A DNA stretch of 64,000 nucleotides from Pleomorphomonas sp. JP5 (GTDB lineage: Bacteria; Pseudomonadota; Alphaproteobacteria; Rhizobiales; Pleomorphomonadaceae): NCBI RefSeq assembly GCF_023721815.1, contig NZ_JAMDLI010000021.1:248001-312000 (forward strand), read 5' to 3'. Each line of letters starts with the position of its first letter. Positions within the stretch are counted from its first letter, which is position 1. The notes beneath the pieces were generated by a model. The model was not told where the DNA came from. It worked only from the letters and a program-made list of their open reading frames with translations, and made no database searches. The translations under genes were made by a program, and so were the position numbers. Positions 55,220 through 63,786 of this stretch are shown here, one piece after another.

Positions 55220-58200
55220 GACGAGGTCATTTTCTCAAGGGTGGCGGAGAAGCTGGCAAGGTCGAAGGTGGCAAGATGGGCGCCGAGAGCCGCGATCGCC
55301 GCCGCGTCGGCATCGGTCTCGGCGAGCGCGGCAAGCTTGCTTTCCAGACCGCGCACGTAGCCGATTTCGGCCAACGATTTGAGCTCGGCGAGGTCGGCGG
55401 CGGAGAACGTCACTTTGTTCGTGCTCGTCTCCCTGGACGCGCCCTCGGCCAGGTCGTTCGCCTCGATGAAAGTCAGGTCCAGGTGACGGCTCAGCCGGTC
55501 CAGAAGGTCGGCGAGCGAGAAGGGTTTGGCCAAGAGATCGTCGTGACCGAGATCGCTGGCTGGCATCGCGCCATCGCCGATGTTGGCCGATAGCATGACG
55601 ATCGGCGTCCTGATGCCTTCGGCCCTGAGCCGGCCAACGAGCTCCCAGCCCGTCATGCCGGGCATGCGAATGTCGACGAAGAGGATGTCCGGCCGAGTCG
55701 TTTCCAGGAAGGCGATGCAATCCTCGCCGCTGGCGACCGTCAGGACGGCAAAGCCGAGCGGCGCGAGCATTTCCACCATCATGTCGCGATGATCGGCATT
55801 GTCGTCGACCACCAATATCGTCCGACGCGGTCCGACATAACCGGTCACGGGGCGGTCGCCGTCGACGGCCGCCGCTCCAACCACAGCGCCGAGCATCAGA
55901 CGAACACGAAATGTGGTGCCCGTGCCGGGCGTCGAAGTGAAGGCGATGTCGCCGCCCATGGTCTCGACGAGCAGGCGGGTGATGGTGAGGCCAAGCCCGA
56001 GACCCGGCACATTGGTCGAAGCCGCCTGCCTGCCGCGCTCGAATGGCTCGAACACGCGCCGCTGATCGTCTTCCGGAATTCCCATGCCGGAGTCCGCCAC
56101 CGTGAACCGCGCCACCTGATTTCGGTAGTCGACCGTGAGGGTGACCGTGCCGCTCGGCGTGAACTTGATGGCGTTGGACAAGAGGTTGACCAGGACCTGA
56201 CGCAGACGCTTTTCGTCGGTACGGACCACGGCTGGCAGGTCGGCGGCGCGGCTGGCGTGGAAGGCCAGTCCCTTGGCTTCGGCCTGTAGGGCGAACATGC
56301 CTTCGATCTGGTCGAGGAGATCGTGGATGCGCACGTCGGTCAGGCGGATGCGGAAGCGACCAGCTTCAATGCGGGAGATGTCCAGGAGGCCGTCGATTAG
56401 GCCCGACAGGTGCTCGGCCGAACGCCGGATCACGCTCACGGCGTTGCGCCGCCCGCTTTCAATGGCGGGATCGCGTTCGAGGATCTGGGCGTAGCCGAGG
56501 ACGGCATTGAGCGGCGTACGCAACTCGTGACTGAGACCGACGACGTAGCGGCTCTTGGCATCGCTGGCCGCTTCCGCCTTCTCCTTGGCTTTCTGAAGCT
56601 CGGCGTCGGTTCGTCTGTGCGCGGCGATTTCCTGAAAGAGGGCCTGGGTCTGGCGGGCGCTTTCCTCCTCGGCGACGGCGCGCGAATCGCGGGCCAGCAC
56701 GAAGAACCAGACGACTATCCCGATGACGACCGAGAAGACGAAGAACACCACCGCGAGCGTTCTGCCGATCAGAGCCGCCTCCTGGGGATGATCGATCGCC
56801 GCCTGATGGTAGACGAACCACATGATGAGACCGGACAATGCCGCCCAGAGCGACAGTTCGGTCAGGTAGCGGCCGAGGCGGGTGTTGGCGGCCGCGATGA
56901 GCGGCCGGGGCAGCAGACGCTCCAGCACGGCGCGGGTCTGTGCGCCGAGCCGCGCCTTTGGCTTGCAGCGGTCGTGGCAACGGGCATCGAGCGAACAGCA
57001 GAGCGAACAGATCGGAGCCTGATAGGCCGGGCAGTAGGACATGTCCTCCGCCTCGAAGTCGTGCTGGCAGACCGAGCAGGTCAGCGTCGGCGCCAGCGCA
57101 TAGGACCGGCGAGGCTTGCGGGCGAGATAGAAACGTCCTCCGGTCAACCAGGCGATCAACGGCGCGACAACGAAAGCGACGCCGAGTGCCACGAACGGAG
57201 CGAAGGCCTCCGCTACTGGCCCGGTGAGACCGACATGAGCGAGCAGCCCAGCAAGGGCCGCCACCGTCATGGCGCCGACGCCGACCGGATTGACGTCCCA
57301 GAGATGCGCCCGCTTGAACTCGACGCCGGGCGGGCTGAAACCGAGCGGCTTGTTGATGAGGAGGTCGGCGGAAATGGTCGATAGCCAGGCGACGGCGACG
57401 ATCGCGAACACGGCTAGCGTCTGCTCGAGTGCCTGGTAGATGCCGATTTCCATCAGCAGCAGGGCGATAGAGACGTTGAACACCAGCCAGACCACGCGAC
57501 CGGGGTGGCTGTGGGTGAGGCGCGAGAAAAAGTTCGACCAGGCGAGCGATCCCGCGTAGGCGTTCATCACATTGATCTTGAGCTGCGACACCACCACGAA
57601 GGCGGCGGTCAGCAAATAGAGCCAGGTTCCCTCCGGTAGCACGTAGCCGAAGGCGACGGCGTACATGCGCGCCGGCTCGGCCGCGTGCTCGACCGGCACG
57701 CCGCTTTCCAGCGCCAGCACCGCGAGGAAGGAGCCGGCGATCATCTTGGGAACGCCAAGCACCACCCAGCCGGCGCCGGCAAGGAACACCGCCACGAGAC
57801 GCCGCCGACCGGATCCGGGCAAACGCGCCGGCAGAAAGCGGAGAAAATCGACCTGTTCGCCGATCTGCGCCGTCAGCGCCAGTATTACGGCGCTTGCTGC
57901 GCCAAAGGCGACGAGATGGAACCCACCGGCGGCTTCTCCATCCCGACCGGGAAAGGTTGCCCAGTCGGCGAAGCTGGCGCCGTCGGAAAAGGCGATGAAG
58001 ACGAAGGGCAGGATGTTGAGGACGATCCAGACCGGTTGCGTCAGGATCTGGAAGCGGCTGATCCAGGCAATGCCGTGGGTGACCAGCGGAATCACCAGAA
58101 GCGTGGAGACGATGTAGCTGATCCAGAGTGGCAAGCCGAGCGCCAGTTCCAGCGCCGTCGACATGATCGACGCCTCGATGGCGAACAAGATGAAGGTGAA

Positions 58201-58572
58201 GCTGGCGTAGATCAGCGATGTGATCGTCGATCCGATGTAGCCGAAGCCGGCGCCGCGGGTCAGAAGATCGATGTCGACGCCGTGGCGGGCGGCGGTGCGG
58301 GCGATCGGCCATCCCACGACAAGCATGGCGAGGCTGGCTGCGACGATGGCGGCGACGGCGTTCACCGTACCGTAGGATAGCGTGATGGCCCCCCCGATTG
58401 CCTCCAGCGCCAGAAAGGAGATGGCGCCGATGGCCGTCTGGGCGACGCGCTCCTGCGACCAGCGCCGGGCCGACTTTGCCGTAAAGCGGAGCGCATAGTC
58501 TTCCAGCGTTTCGTCGGCGACCCAACGGTTGTACTGGCGCCGGATCGGAATGATGCGCTGCCGCGCCGCCAT
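55216..58572 (-). CDS. Hybrid sensor kinase with N-terminal NCS1 permease domain
   Basis: About 1118 residues. Residues 15-475 form a roughly 12-helix NCS1 (purine/cytosine permease) domain, with YNRWVADETLEDYALRFTAK and AQIGEQVDFLRFLPA as recognisable text. Eight cysteines cluster at about 499-536 (CSVCQHD, SYCPAYQAPICSLCC, CHDRC). Two more membrane helices (about 572-628) are followed by HisKA (His682 in GLSHELRTPLNAVL), HATPase (LRQVLVNLLSNAIKFTP, DSGMGIPEDD, GLGLGLT), and a receiver with Asp967 (LFVDIRMPG). The ATG chosen has GGAG upstream; one 30 bases earlier is possible. It is coupled to a LuxR-type regulator. Confidence 0.92.
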   Translation of the reverse strand: MAARQRIIPIRRQYNRWVADETLEDYALRFTAKSARRWSQERVAQTAIGAISFLALEAIGGAITLSYGTVNAVAAIVAASLAMLVVGWPIARTAARHGVDIDLLTRGAGFGYIGSTITSLIYASFTFILFAIEASIMSTALELALGLPLWISYIVSTLLVIPLVTHGIAWISRFQILTQPVWIVLNILPFVFIAFSDGASFADWATFPGRDGEAAGGFHLVAFGAASAVILALTAQIGEQVDFLRFLPARLPGSGRRRLVAVFLAGAGWVVLGVPKMIAGSFLAVLALESGVPVEHAAEPARMYAVAFGYVLPEGTWLYLLTAAFVVVSQLKINVMNAYAGSLAWSNFFSRLTHSHPGRVVWLVFNVSIALLLMEIGIYQALEQTLAVFAIVAVAWLSTISADLLINKPLGFSPPGVEFKRAHLWDVNPVGVGAMTVAALAGLLAHVGLTGPVAEAFAPFVALGVAFVVAPLIAWLTGGRFYLARKPRRSYALAPTLTCSVCQHDFEAEDMSYCPAYQAPICSLCCSLDARCHDRCKPKARLGAQTRAVLERLLPRPLIAAANTRLGRYLTELSLWAALSGLIMWFVYHQAAIDHPQEAALIGRTLAVVFFVFSVVIGIVVWFFVLARDSRAVAEEESARQTQALFQEIAAHRRTDAELQKAKEKAEAASDAKSRYVVGLSHELRTPLNAVLGYAQILERDPAIESGRRNAVSVIRRSAEHLSGLIDGLLDISRIEAGRFRIRLTDVRIHDLLDQIEGMFALQAEAKGLAFHASRAADLPAVVRTDEKRLRQVLVNLLSNAIKFTPSGTVTLTVDYRNQVARFTVADSGMGIPEDDQRRVFEPFERGRQAASTNVPGLGLGLTITRLLVETMGGDIAFTSTPGTGTTFRVRLMLGAVVGAAAVDGDRPVTGYVGPRRTILVVDDNADHRDMMVEMLAPLGFAVLTVASGEDCIAFLETTRPDILFVDIRMPGMTGWELVGRLRAEGIRTPIVMLSANIGDGAMPASDLGHDDLLAKPFSLADLLDRLSRHLDLTFIEANDLAEGASRETSTNKVTFSAADLAELKSLAEIGYVRGLESKLAALAETDADAAAIAALGAHLATFDLASFSATLEKMTSS

Positions 58573-58739
58573 GCGCTCCGTTCCCCTCTTCTGCGCCACC
58601 ATATGCGGCAAACTGCCCGCTTTTCCGGCAGATGGTTCGGCGCGATCGTGATCATTTCGCCCGTCTGCCGGCCTTCGAGGCGGCGGGCGGTCCTCCCTGC
58701 GAGTGGTGTGCAGGGTTCGTGCCGGTTCGGCGGCGGGTT

Positions 58740-58755
58740 TACGTCAATCGACGTA
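58740..58755. promoter_or_regulatory. Palindrome in the kinase-urtA spacer, candidate response-regulator site
   Basis: TACGTC-AATC-GACGTA is a perfect 6-4-6 inverted repeat, 90 bases upstream of urtA. TAC...GTA half-sites suit NarL/LuxR-type regulators such as the one encoded at 54353-55219. Confidence 0.5.
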
Positions 58756-58845
58756 TAGGGTGTCCGGCCGGCTTGGTCGAAAGTCGAAGCGAAGGCCAGA
58801 TGGGGCAAGGGGCCTCGGCCGACAGACAAAAACGGGGAACCACAG

Positions 58846-60138
58846 ATGTCGCAGATCTTCGATCGGCGTCGCATGACGCTTGCTGCCGTTCTCGGCGCTC
58901 TTCTCGCTTCCACGGCGTCCGGCTACGCCGCCGAAGACACCATCAAGGTCGGCGTGCTGCACTCGCTGTCCGGCACGATGGCCATTTCCGAAACGACCCT
59001 CAAGGACACCGTCCTCTATCTCATCGACGAGCAGAACAAGAAGGGTGGCGTACTCGGCAAGAAGCTTGAAGCGGTGGTTGTCGATCCGGCGTCCAACTGG
59101 CCGCTGTTCGCCGAAAAGGCGCGCGAACTGATCTCGCAGGACAAGGTCTCGGTGGTGTTCGGTTGCTGGACGTCGGTCAGTCGCAAGTCGGTGCTGCCGG
59201 TGTTCAAGGAGCTCGATTCGATCCTGTTCTATCCCGTCCAGTACGAGGGCGAGGAATCGGAGCGCAACGTCTTCTACACGGGCGCAGCTCCCAACCAGCA
59301 GGCCATTCCCGCCGTCGACTACCTGATGAACGAGGAGGGCGTGGAGCGCTGGGTGCTGGCCGGCACCGACTATGTCTATCCGCGCACCACCAACAAGATT
59401 CTCGAGGCCTATCTCAAGGCCAAGGGTGTTGCCGCCGACGACATCATGATCAACTACACGCCGTTCGGTCACTCCGACTGGCAGTCGATCGTCGCCGACA
59501 TCAAGAAGTTCGGATCGGCTGGCAAGAAGACAGCCGTCGTCTCGACCATCAACGGCGACGCCAACGTGCCCTTCTACAAGGAGCTCGGCAACCAGGGCAT
59601 CAAGGCCGAGGACATCCCGGTCGTCGCCTTCTCCGTTGGTGAAGAGGAGCTCGCCGGCATCGACACCAAGCCCTTGGTCGGCCATCTCGCCGCCTGGAAC
59701 TATTTCCAGTCGGTCGACAGTGAAGCCAATGCCACCTTCATCGACGGCTGGCACAAGTTCATCAAGAACGACAAGCGCACCACCAATGATCCGATGGAAG
59801 CCACCTACATCGGCTTCAACGCCTGGGTGAAGGCGGTCGAGGCGGCCGGCACCACCGACGTCGATCCGGTGATCGACACGCTGGTCGGCACCACCGTGCC
59901 CAACCTCTCCGGCGGCTACGCCACCATCATGCCGAACCACCACATCACCAAGCCGGTGTTGATCGGTGAGATCCAGGATGACGGCCAGTTCGAAATCGTC
60001 TCCGAAACGGCGCCGGTGGTTGGCGACGAATGGTCGGACTACCTCGAAGGGTCCAAGGATCTGATCTCCGATTGGCGCAAGCCTCTGTCCTGCGGCAACT
60101 TCAACGTTGTCACGGGCAAGTGCGGCGGCAGTTCCTGA
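58846..60138 (+). CDS. urtA: Urea ABC transporter substrate-binding protein
   Basis: A 430-residue periplasmic binding protein. The signal peptide MTLAAVLGALLASTASGYAA cleaves near residue 29; the mature part begins DTIKVGVLHSLSGTMAISET, which is typical of UrtA. The segments ELDSILFYPVQYEGEESERN and WVLAGTDYVYPRTTNKIL distinguish UrtA from branched-chain amino-acid binding proteins. It is the first gene of urtABCDE. A stem-loop follows that may keep its mRNA more abundant than the rest. Confidence 0.96.
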   Translation: MSQIFDRRRMTLAAVLGALLASTASGYAAEDTIKVGVLHSLSGTMAISETTLKDTVLYLIDEQNKKGGVLGKKLEAVVVDPASNWPLFAEKARELISQDKVSVVFGCWTSVSRKSVLPVFKELDSILFYPVQYEGEESERNVFYTGAAPNQQAIPAVDYLMNEEGVERWVLAGTDYVYPRTTNKILEAYLKAKGVAADDIMINYTPFGHSDWQSIVADIKKFGSAGKKTAVVSTINGDANVPFYKELGNQGIKAEDIPVVAFSVGEEELAGIDTKPLVGHLAAWNYFQSVDSEANATFIDGWHKFIKNDKRTTNDPMEATYIGFNAWVKAVEAAGTTDVDPVIDTLVGTTVPNLSGGYATIMPNHHITKPVLIGEIQDDGQFEIVSETAPVVGDEWSDYLEGSKDLISDWRKPLSCGNFNVVTGKCGGSS

Positions 60139-60150
60139 CTTCTGCGCCTC

Positions 60151-60180
60151 CCGTCCGGGGCTGCCCCTGGCCCCGGACGG
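60151..60180 (+). other. Stem-loop between urtA and urtB
   Basis: CCGTCCGGGGC (60151-60161) pairs perfectly with GCCCCGGACGG (60170-60180) around an 8-base loop. There is no T run, so it probably stabilises the urtA transcript or partly attenuates urtB. Confidence 0.65.
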
Positions 60181-60265
60181 ATCTTCGCCGACGGGAGCGT
60201 CCGACGATCAGGTTGCGTTCATCCAACCGACGGCGGCCGCTCAAGCGGACCGAAACGGATTTGCC

Positions 60266-61882
60266 ATGAGTTTCCTGCGCCTCCTCGCCATTCTCTCGGT
60301 CTTGGCTATCGGGCTTCAGCCAGCGTTTGCCGGTCGTGTCGACGATGCCGAGCTGTCGTCGCGCGTCACCGCGCTTGGCTCCGGCGGGTTCGATGAAGTT
60401 GAAAAGGCCATTGCCGACCTCGCTGCCACCGGTGACGACCGAGTGCCTGCGATCCTCGACCACCTCGGTGAAGGCGAGTTGATGGCGCGCAAGGCCGACG
60501 GTGCGGTGTTCCTGGCCGAGAAGGCGGGAAAGGACTATCGCCTCACCGATCCGGTGACCGGCGCCGACGCCGGGCTGACGCCCAAGGCGACCGTCGAGAA
60601 GATAAGGGTCAACAACCGGCTCCGGCGCGCCATTTCATCGGCGGTGGGAGCCTTGACGCTGATGAGCCCCGATTCGGCGGTGCGAAGGGCAGCGGCCGAG
60701 GCGGTGATGAAGTCGGCTGACGTCGCGGCGATTCCGGCGCTTGATCGGGCGATCGCCGAGGAGACGGTGGCCGACATCCGTGCGACGATGCTGGCGGCCA
60801 AGGCCACGGCGTTGCTTGCTTCCGATGCTTCGGAGGCCGAGAAGCTGGACTCCATCGCCGCCATTGCCGATCTGGGTGGCCGCGATGCCCTTGGTTTCCT
60901 GTCCGGCTACACGTCCGCCGATGGGGCGGTCGGCGAAGCTGCCCGCAAGGCCGCGGCGGCGATCGAAAGTCGGCTCATGTTGTGGGATGTCGGCCAGAAT
61001 CTCTGGTACGGCCTTTCGCTCGGCTCGGTGCTTCTGCTCGCCGCCATCGGACTTGCCATCACCTTCGGCGTGATGGGCGTCATCAACATGGCGCACGGCG
61101 AAATGGTGATGCTCGGCGCCTATGCCACCTTCACGGTGCAGGAGGCGATCCGCACCTTCTGGCCGGGTCTCTTCGACTACTCGCTATTGATCGCCCTGCC
61201 GGCCGCCTTCCTGACCGCCGCGCTCGCCGGCATCCTGATCGAACGGTCAATCATCCGCTGGCTTTATGGTCGCCCCCTCGAAACGCTGCTCGCCACCTGG
61301 GGCGTGTCGCTGATCCTGCAGCAGGCGGTACGCTCGATCTATGGCGCCAACAATCGCGAGGTCGGCAATCCCTCTTGGATGTCCGGCTCCTTTGCTCTGG
61401 GCGACATCCAGATCACCTGGACAAGGCTCTGGATCATCCTGTTTGCGCTTGCCGTTTTCCTGGCGCTGCTCGCCGTGCTGAAGCGTACCCGGCTCGGTCT
61501 CGAAATGCGGGCCGTGACGCAGAACCGGCAAATGGCCGCTGCCGTCGGCATCCGCACCCCGCTGGTCGATGCGCTGACCTTCGGTCTCGGTTCGGGCATC
61601 GCCGGCCTCGCCGGCGTGGCGCTCAGCCAGATCGACAACGTGTCGCCCAACCTTGGGCGCGGCTACATCATCGACAGCTTCATGGTCGTGGTGTTCGGCG
61701 GCGTCGGCAATCTCTGGGGTACCCTGGTGGGGGCGCTGACGCTCGGTGTCGCCAACAAGGTACTGGAGCCCTATGCCGGCGCGGTGCTCGGCAAGATCAT
61801 CCTGCTGCTGGCGATCATCCTGTTCATCCAGAAGCGGCCGCGCGGTTTGTTCGCCCTCAAGGGCAGGGCGGTGGAAGCATGA
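60266..61882 (+). CDS. urtB: Urea ABC transporter permease UrtB
   Basis: A 538-residue permease. The N-terminal third (about residues 22-240) is an extracytoplasmic helical region after a signal peptide (AIGLQPAFAGRVDDAELSSR), which is normal for UrtB but absent from LivH. The C-terminal membrane domain begins LWYGLSLGSVLLLAAIGLAI and has MGVINMAHGEMVMLGAYATF and FMVVVFGGVGNLWGTLVGAL. The start MSFLRLLAIL is chosen over an upstream frame extension that runs through the stem-loop. It overlaps urtC by 4 bases. Confidence 0.95.
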   Translation: MSFLRLLAILSVLAIGLQPAFAGRVDDAELSSRVTALGSGGFDEVEKAIADLAATGDDRVPAILDHLGEGELMARKADGAVFLAEKAGKDYRLTDPVTGADAGLTPKATVEKIRVNNRLRRAISSAVGALTLMSPDSAVRRAAAEAVMKSADVAAIPALDRAIAEETVADIRATMLAAKATALLASDASEAEKLDSIAAIADLGGRDALGFLSGYTSADGAVGEAARKAAAAIESRLMLWDVGQNLWYGLSLGSVLLLAAIGLAITFGVMGVINMAHGEMVMLGAYATFTVQEAIRTFWPGLFDYSLLIALPAAFLTAALAGILIERSIIRWLYGRPLETLLATWGVSLILQQAVRSIYGANNREVGNPSWMSGSFALGDIQITWTRLWIILFALAVFLALLAVLKRTRLGLEMRAVTQNRQMAAAVGIRTPLVDALTFGLGSGIAGLAGVALSQIDNVSPNLGRGYIIDSFMVVVFGGVGNLWGTLVGALTLGVANKVLEPYAGAVLGKIILLLAIILFIQKRPRGLFALKGRAVEA

Positions 61883-63024
61883 TCACGTCCTTTCTCATCG
61901 ACAGCCTGGATCGGCGAGGGCGCGTTGTCGTGGCGCTGCTCGTCGCGCTGGCCCTCCTGGTTCCGGCAGGCAATCTCCTTGTTCCGCAAGAGAGTGCCTT
62001 TCACGTCTCCACCTATCAGCTCACGCTCTGCGGAAAGTACCTGACCTATGCGCTCCTGGCGCTGTCGGTCGATCTCGTCTGGGGCTATTGCGGCATCCTG
62101 TCGCTCGGACACGGCGCTTTCTTCGCGCTCGGCGGCTACGCCATGGGCATGTATCTGATGCGGCAGATCGGCTCGCGTGGCGTCTACGCCGACCCGGTGC
62201 TGCCCGATTTCATGGTCTTTCTCAACTGGAAGGAGCTGCCCTGGTTCTGGCAGGGCTTCGACATGGCCTGGTACGCTTTCCTGATGGTGGCGCTGGTACC
62301 GGGTGTTCTTGCCTTTCTGTTCGGCTGGCTGTCATTTCGCAGCCGTGTCACCGGCGTCTATCTGTCCATCATCACCCAGGCGCTCACCTATGCGCTGCTG
62401 CTTGCTTTTTTCCGCAATGACATGGGGTTCGGCGGCAACAACGGCCTGACCGACTTCAAGGATATCCTCGGCTTCCCGATCCAAGAGCCCGGGACCCGGG
62501 CGGCGTTGTTTTCCGCGTCGGCGCTGATGCTGGCGCTCGGCTTCGTCATCGCCTCGGCCGTCGTCCGTTCCAAGCTCGGCAAGGTTTTGATTGCCATCCG
62601 CGACGCCGAGAGTCGTACGCGATTCATCGGCTATCGGGTCGAGCGCTACAAGCTGTTCGTCTGGACGCTCTCCGCCGTGATGGCCGGCGTTGCCGGGGCG
62701 CTCTACGTGCCGCAGGTCGGCATCATCAATCCTTCCGAGTTCGATCCTGCGGCCTCGATCGAAGCGGTGATTTGGGTGGCGGTTGGCGGTCGGGGAACGC
62801 TGGTCGGCCCGCTGATCGGGGCCGTGGCGGTCAATTTCGGCAAGACCTGGTTTACCGGCGTTCTTCCCGAGGTCTGGCTCTATGCGCTTGGTGCGCTGTT
62901 CGTGGTGGTGACGTTGTTCCTGCCGCGCGGCATCGTCGGCCTGTGGGAGACGATGGTGGTCGGACGACCGAAACCGGCAAAGGAAATCGATGAGGCGGGC
63001 GAGAAAGCGGGAGAGGCGGCATGA
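61879..63024 (+). CDS. urtC: Urea ABC transporter permease UrtC
   Basis: A 381-residue membrane protein of the LivM type. Characteristic UrtC text is LTLCGKYLTYALLALSVDLV, WGYCGILSLGHGAFFALGGY and WVAVGGRGTLVGPLIGAVAV. It pairs with UrtB to form the transmembrane channel for urea. Both ends overlap neighbours by 4 bases (ATGA), so translation is coupled through urtB, urtC and urtD. Confidence 0.95.
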   Translation: MITSFLIDSLDRRGRVVVALLVALALLVPAGNLLVPQESAFHVSTYQLTLCGKYLTYALLALSVDLVWGYCGILSLGHGAFFALGGYAMGMYLMRQIGSRGVYADPVLPDFMVFLNWKELPWFWQGFDMAWYAFLMVALVPGVLAFLFGWLSFRSRVTGVYLSIITQALTYALLLAFFRNDMGFGGNNGLTDFKDILGFPIQEPGTRAALFSASALMLALGFVIASAVVRSKLGKVLIAIRDAESRTRFIGYRVERYKLFVWTLSAVMAGVAGALYVPQVGIINPSEFDPAASIEAVIWVAVGGRGTLVGPLIGAVAVNFGKTWFTGVLPEVWLYALGALFVVVTLFLPRGIVGLWETMVVGRPKPAKEIDEAGEKAGEAA

Positions 63025-63773
63025 CCGGCAAGGCGGAAGGTTCGCTTCTCTATCTCGATGACGTTTCGGTATCCTTCGACGGCTTCAGGGCGATCAACCG
63101 GCTGTCGCTGGTCCTGGAGCCGGGCGAAATGCGGGCGATCATCGGACCCAACGGGGCCGGCAAGACCACGATGATGGATATCATCACCGGCAAGACGCGC
63201 CCCGACACCGGCGACGTGCTGTTTGACGGTTCCGTCGACCTTACTCGCCTCGACGAGGCAACCATCGCCAACCTCGGCATTGGCCGCAAGTTCCAGAAGC
63301 CCACGGTTTTCGAGAGTCACACCGTCGAGGACAATATCGCGCTGGCGCTAAAGGGCCGGCGTGGTGCCTTCGCCTCGCTGTTTCATCGCCGCTCGGTTGC
63401 CGAGCAGGGTCGCATCGACGCTTTGCTCTCTACCATCCGGCTTTCCGACAAGCGCGATCTTCTGGCGGCTCGCCTGTCGCACGGCCAGAAGCAATGGTTG
63501 GAAATCGGCATGCTGCTGGCCCAGGAACCGCGCCTTCTCCTGGTCGACGAGCCGGCCGCCGGCATGACCGACGCCGAGACGGCAGAAACGGCGATCCTGC
63601 TCAAGGAGATCGCCAAGACGCAGTCGGTGGTGGTGGTCGAGCACGACATGACCTTCGTTCGCGCCCTTGGCGTCAAGGTGACCGTGCTACACGAGGGCTC
63701 GGTGTTGGCGGAGGGATCGCTCGATGCCGTATCGGCCAATCCGAAGGTGATCGAGGTCTACCTTGGGCGGTGA
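63021..63773 (+). CDS. urtD: Urea ABC transporter ATP-binding protein UrtD
   Basis: A 250-residue ATPase of the LivG type. Walker A is IGPNGAGKTTMMDIITG, the signature is LSHGQKQWLEIGMLLAQEP, Walker B is LLLVDEPAAGMTDAET and the switch His is VVVVEHDMTFVRAL. The LSHGQKQWLEIG form of the signature is typical of UrtD. It powers the UrtBC channel together with UrtE. Confidence 0.96.
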   Translation: MTGKAEGSLLYLDDVSVSFDGFRAINRLSLVLEPGEMRAIIGPNGAGKTTMMDIITGKTRPDTGDVLFDGSVDLTRLDEATIANLGIGRKFQKPTVFESHTVEDNIALALKGRRGAFASLFHRRSVAEQGRIDALLSTIRLSDKRDLLAARLSHGQKQWLEIGMLLAQEPRLLLVDEPAAGMTDAETAETAILLKEIAKTQSVVVVEHDMTFVRALGVKVTVLHEGSVLAEGSLDAVSANPKVIEVYLGR

Positions 63774-63786
63774 AGGACCGGAAACA

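Noticed and set aside
58612-58845. A sigma-54 promoter (GG-N10-GC) for the urea operon
   Set aside because: I looked for TGGCAC-N5-TTGC type elements; the nearest candidate has no GC at the right place.
60982-63024. A 680-codon plus-strand frame spanning urtB and urtC
   Set aside because: Its first two thirds are out of frame with urtB; only the C-terminal part, in frame with urtC, is real. It is not a fusion.
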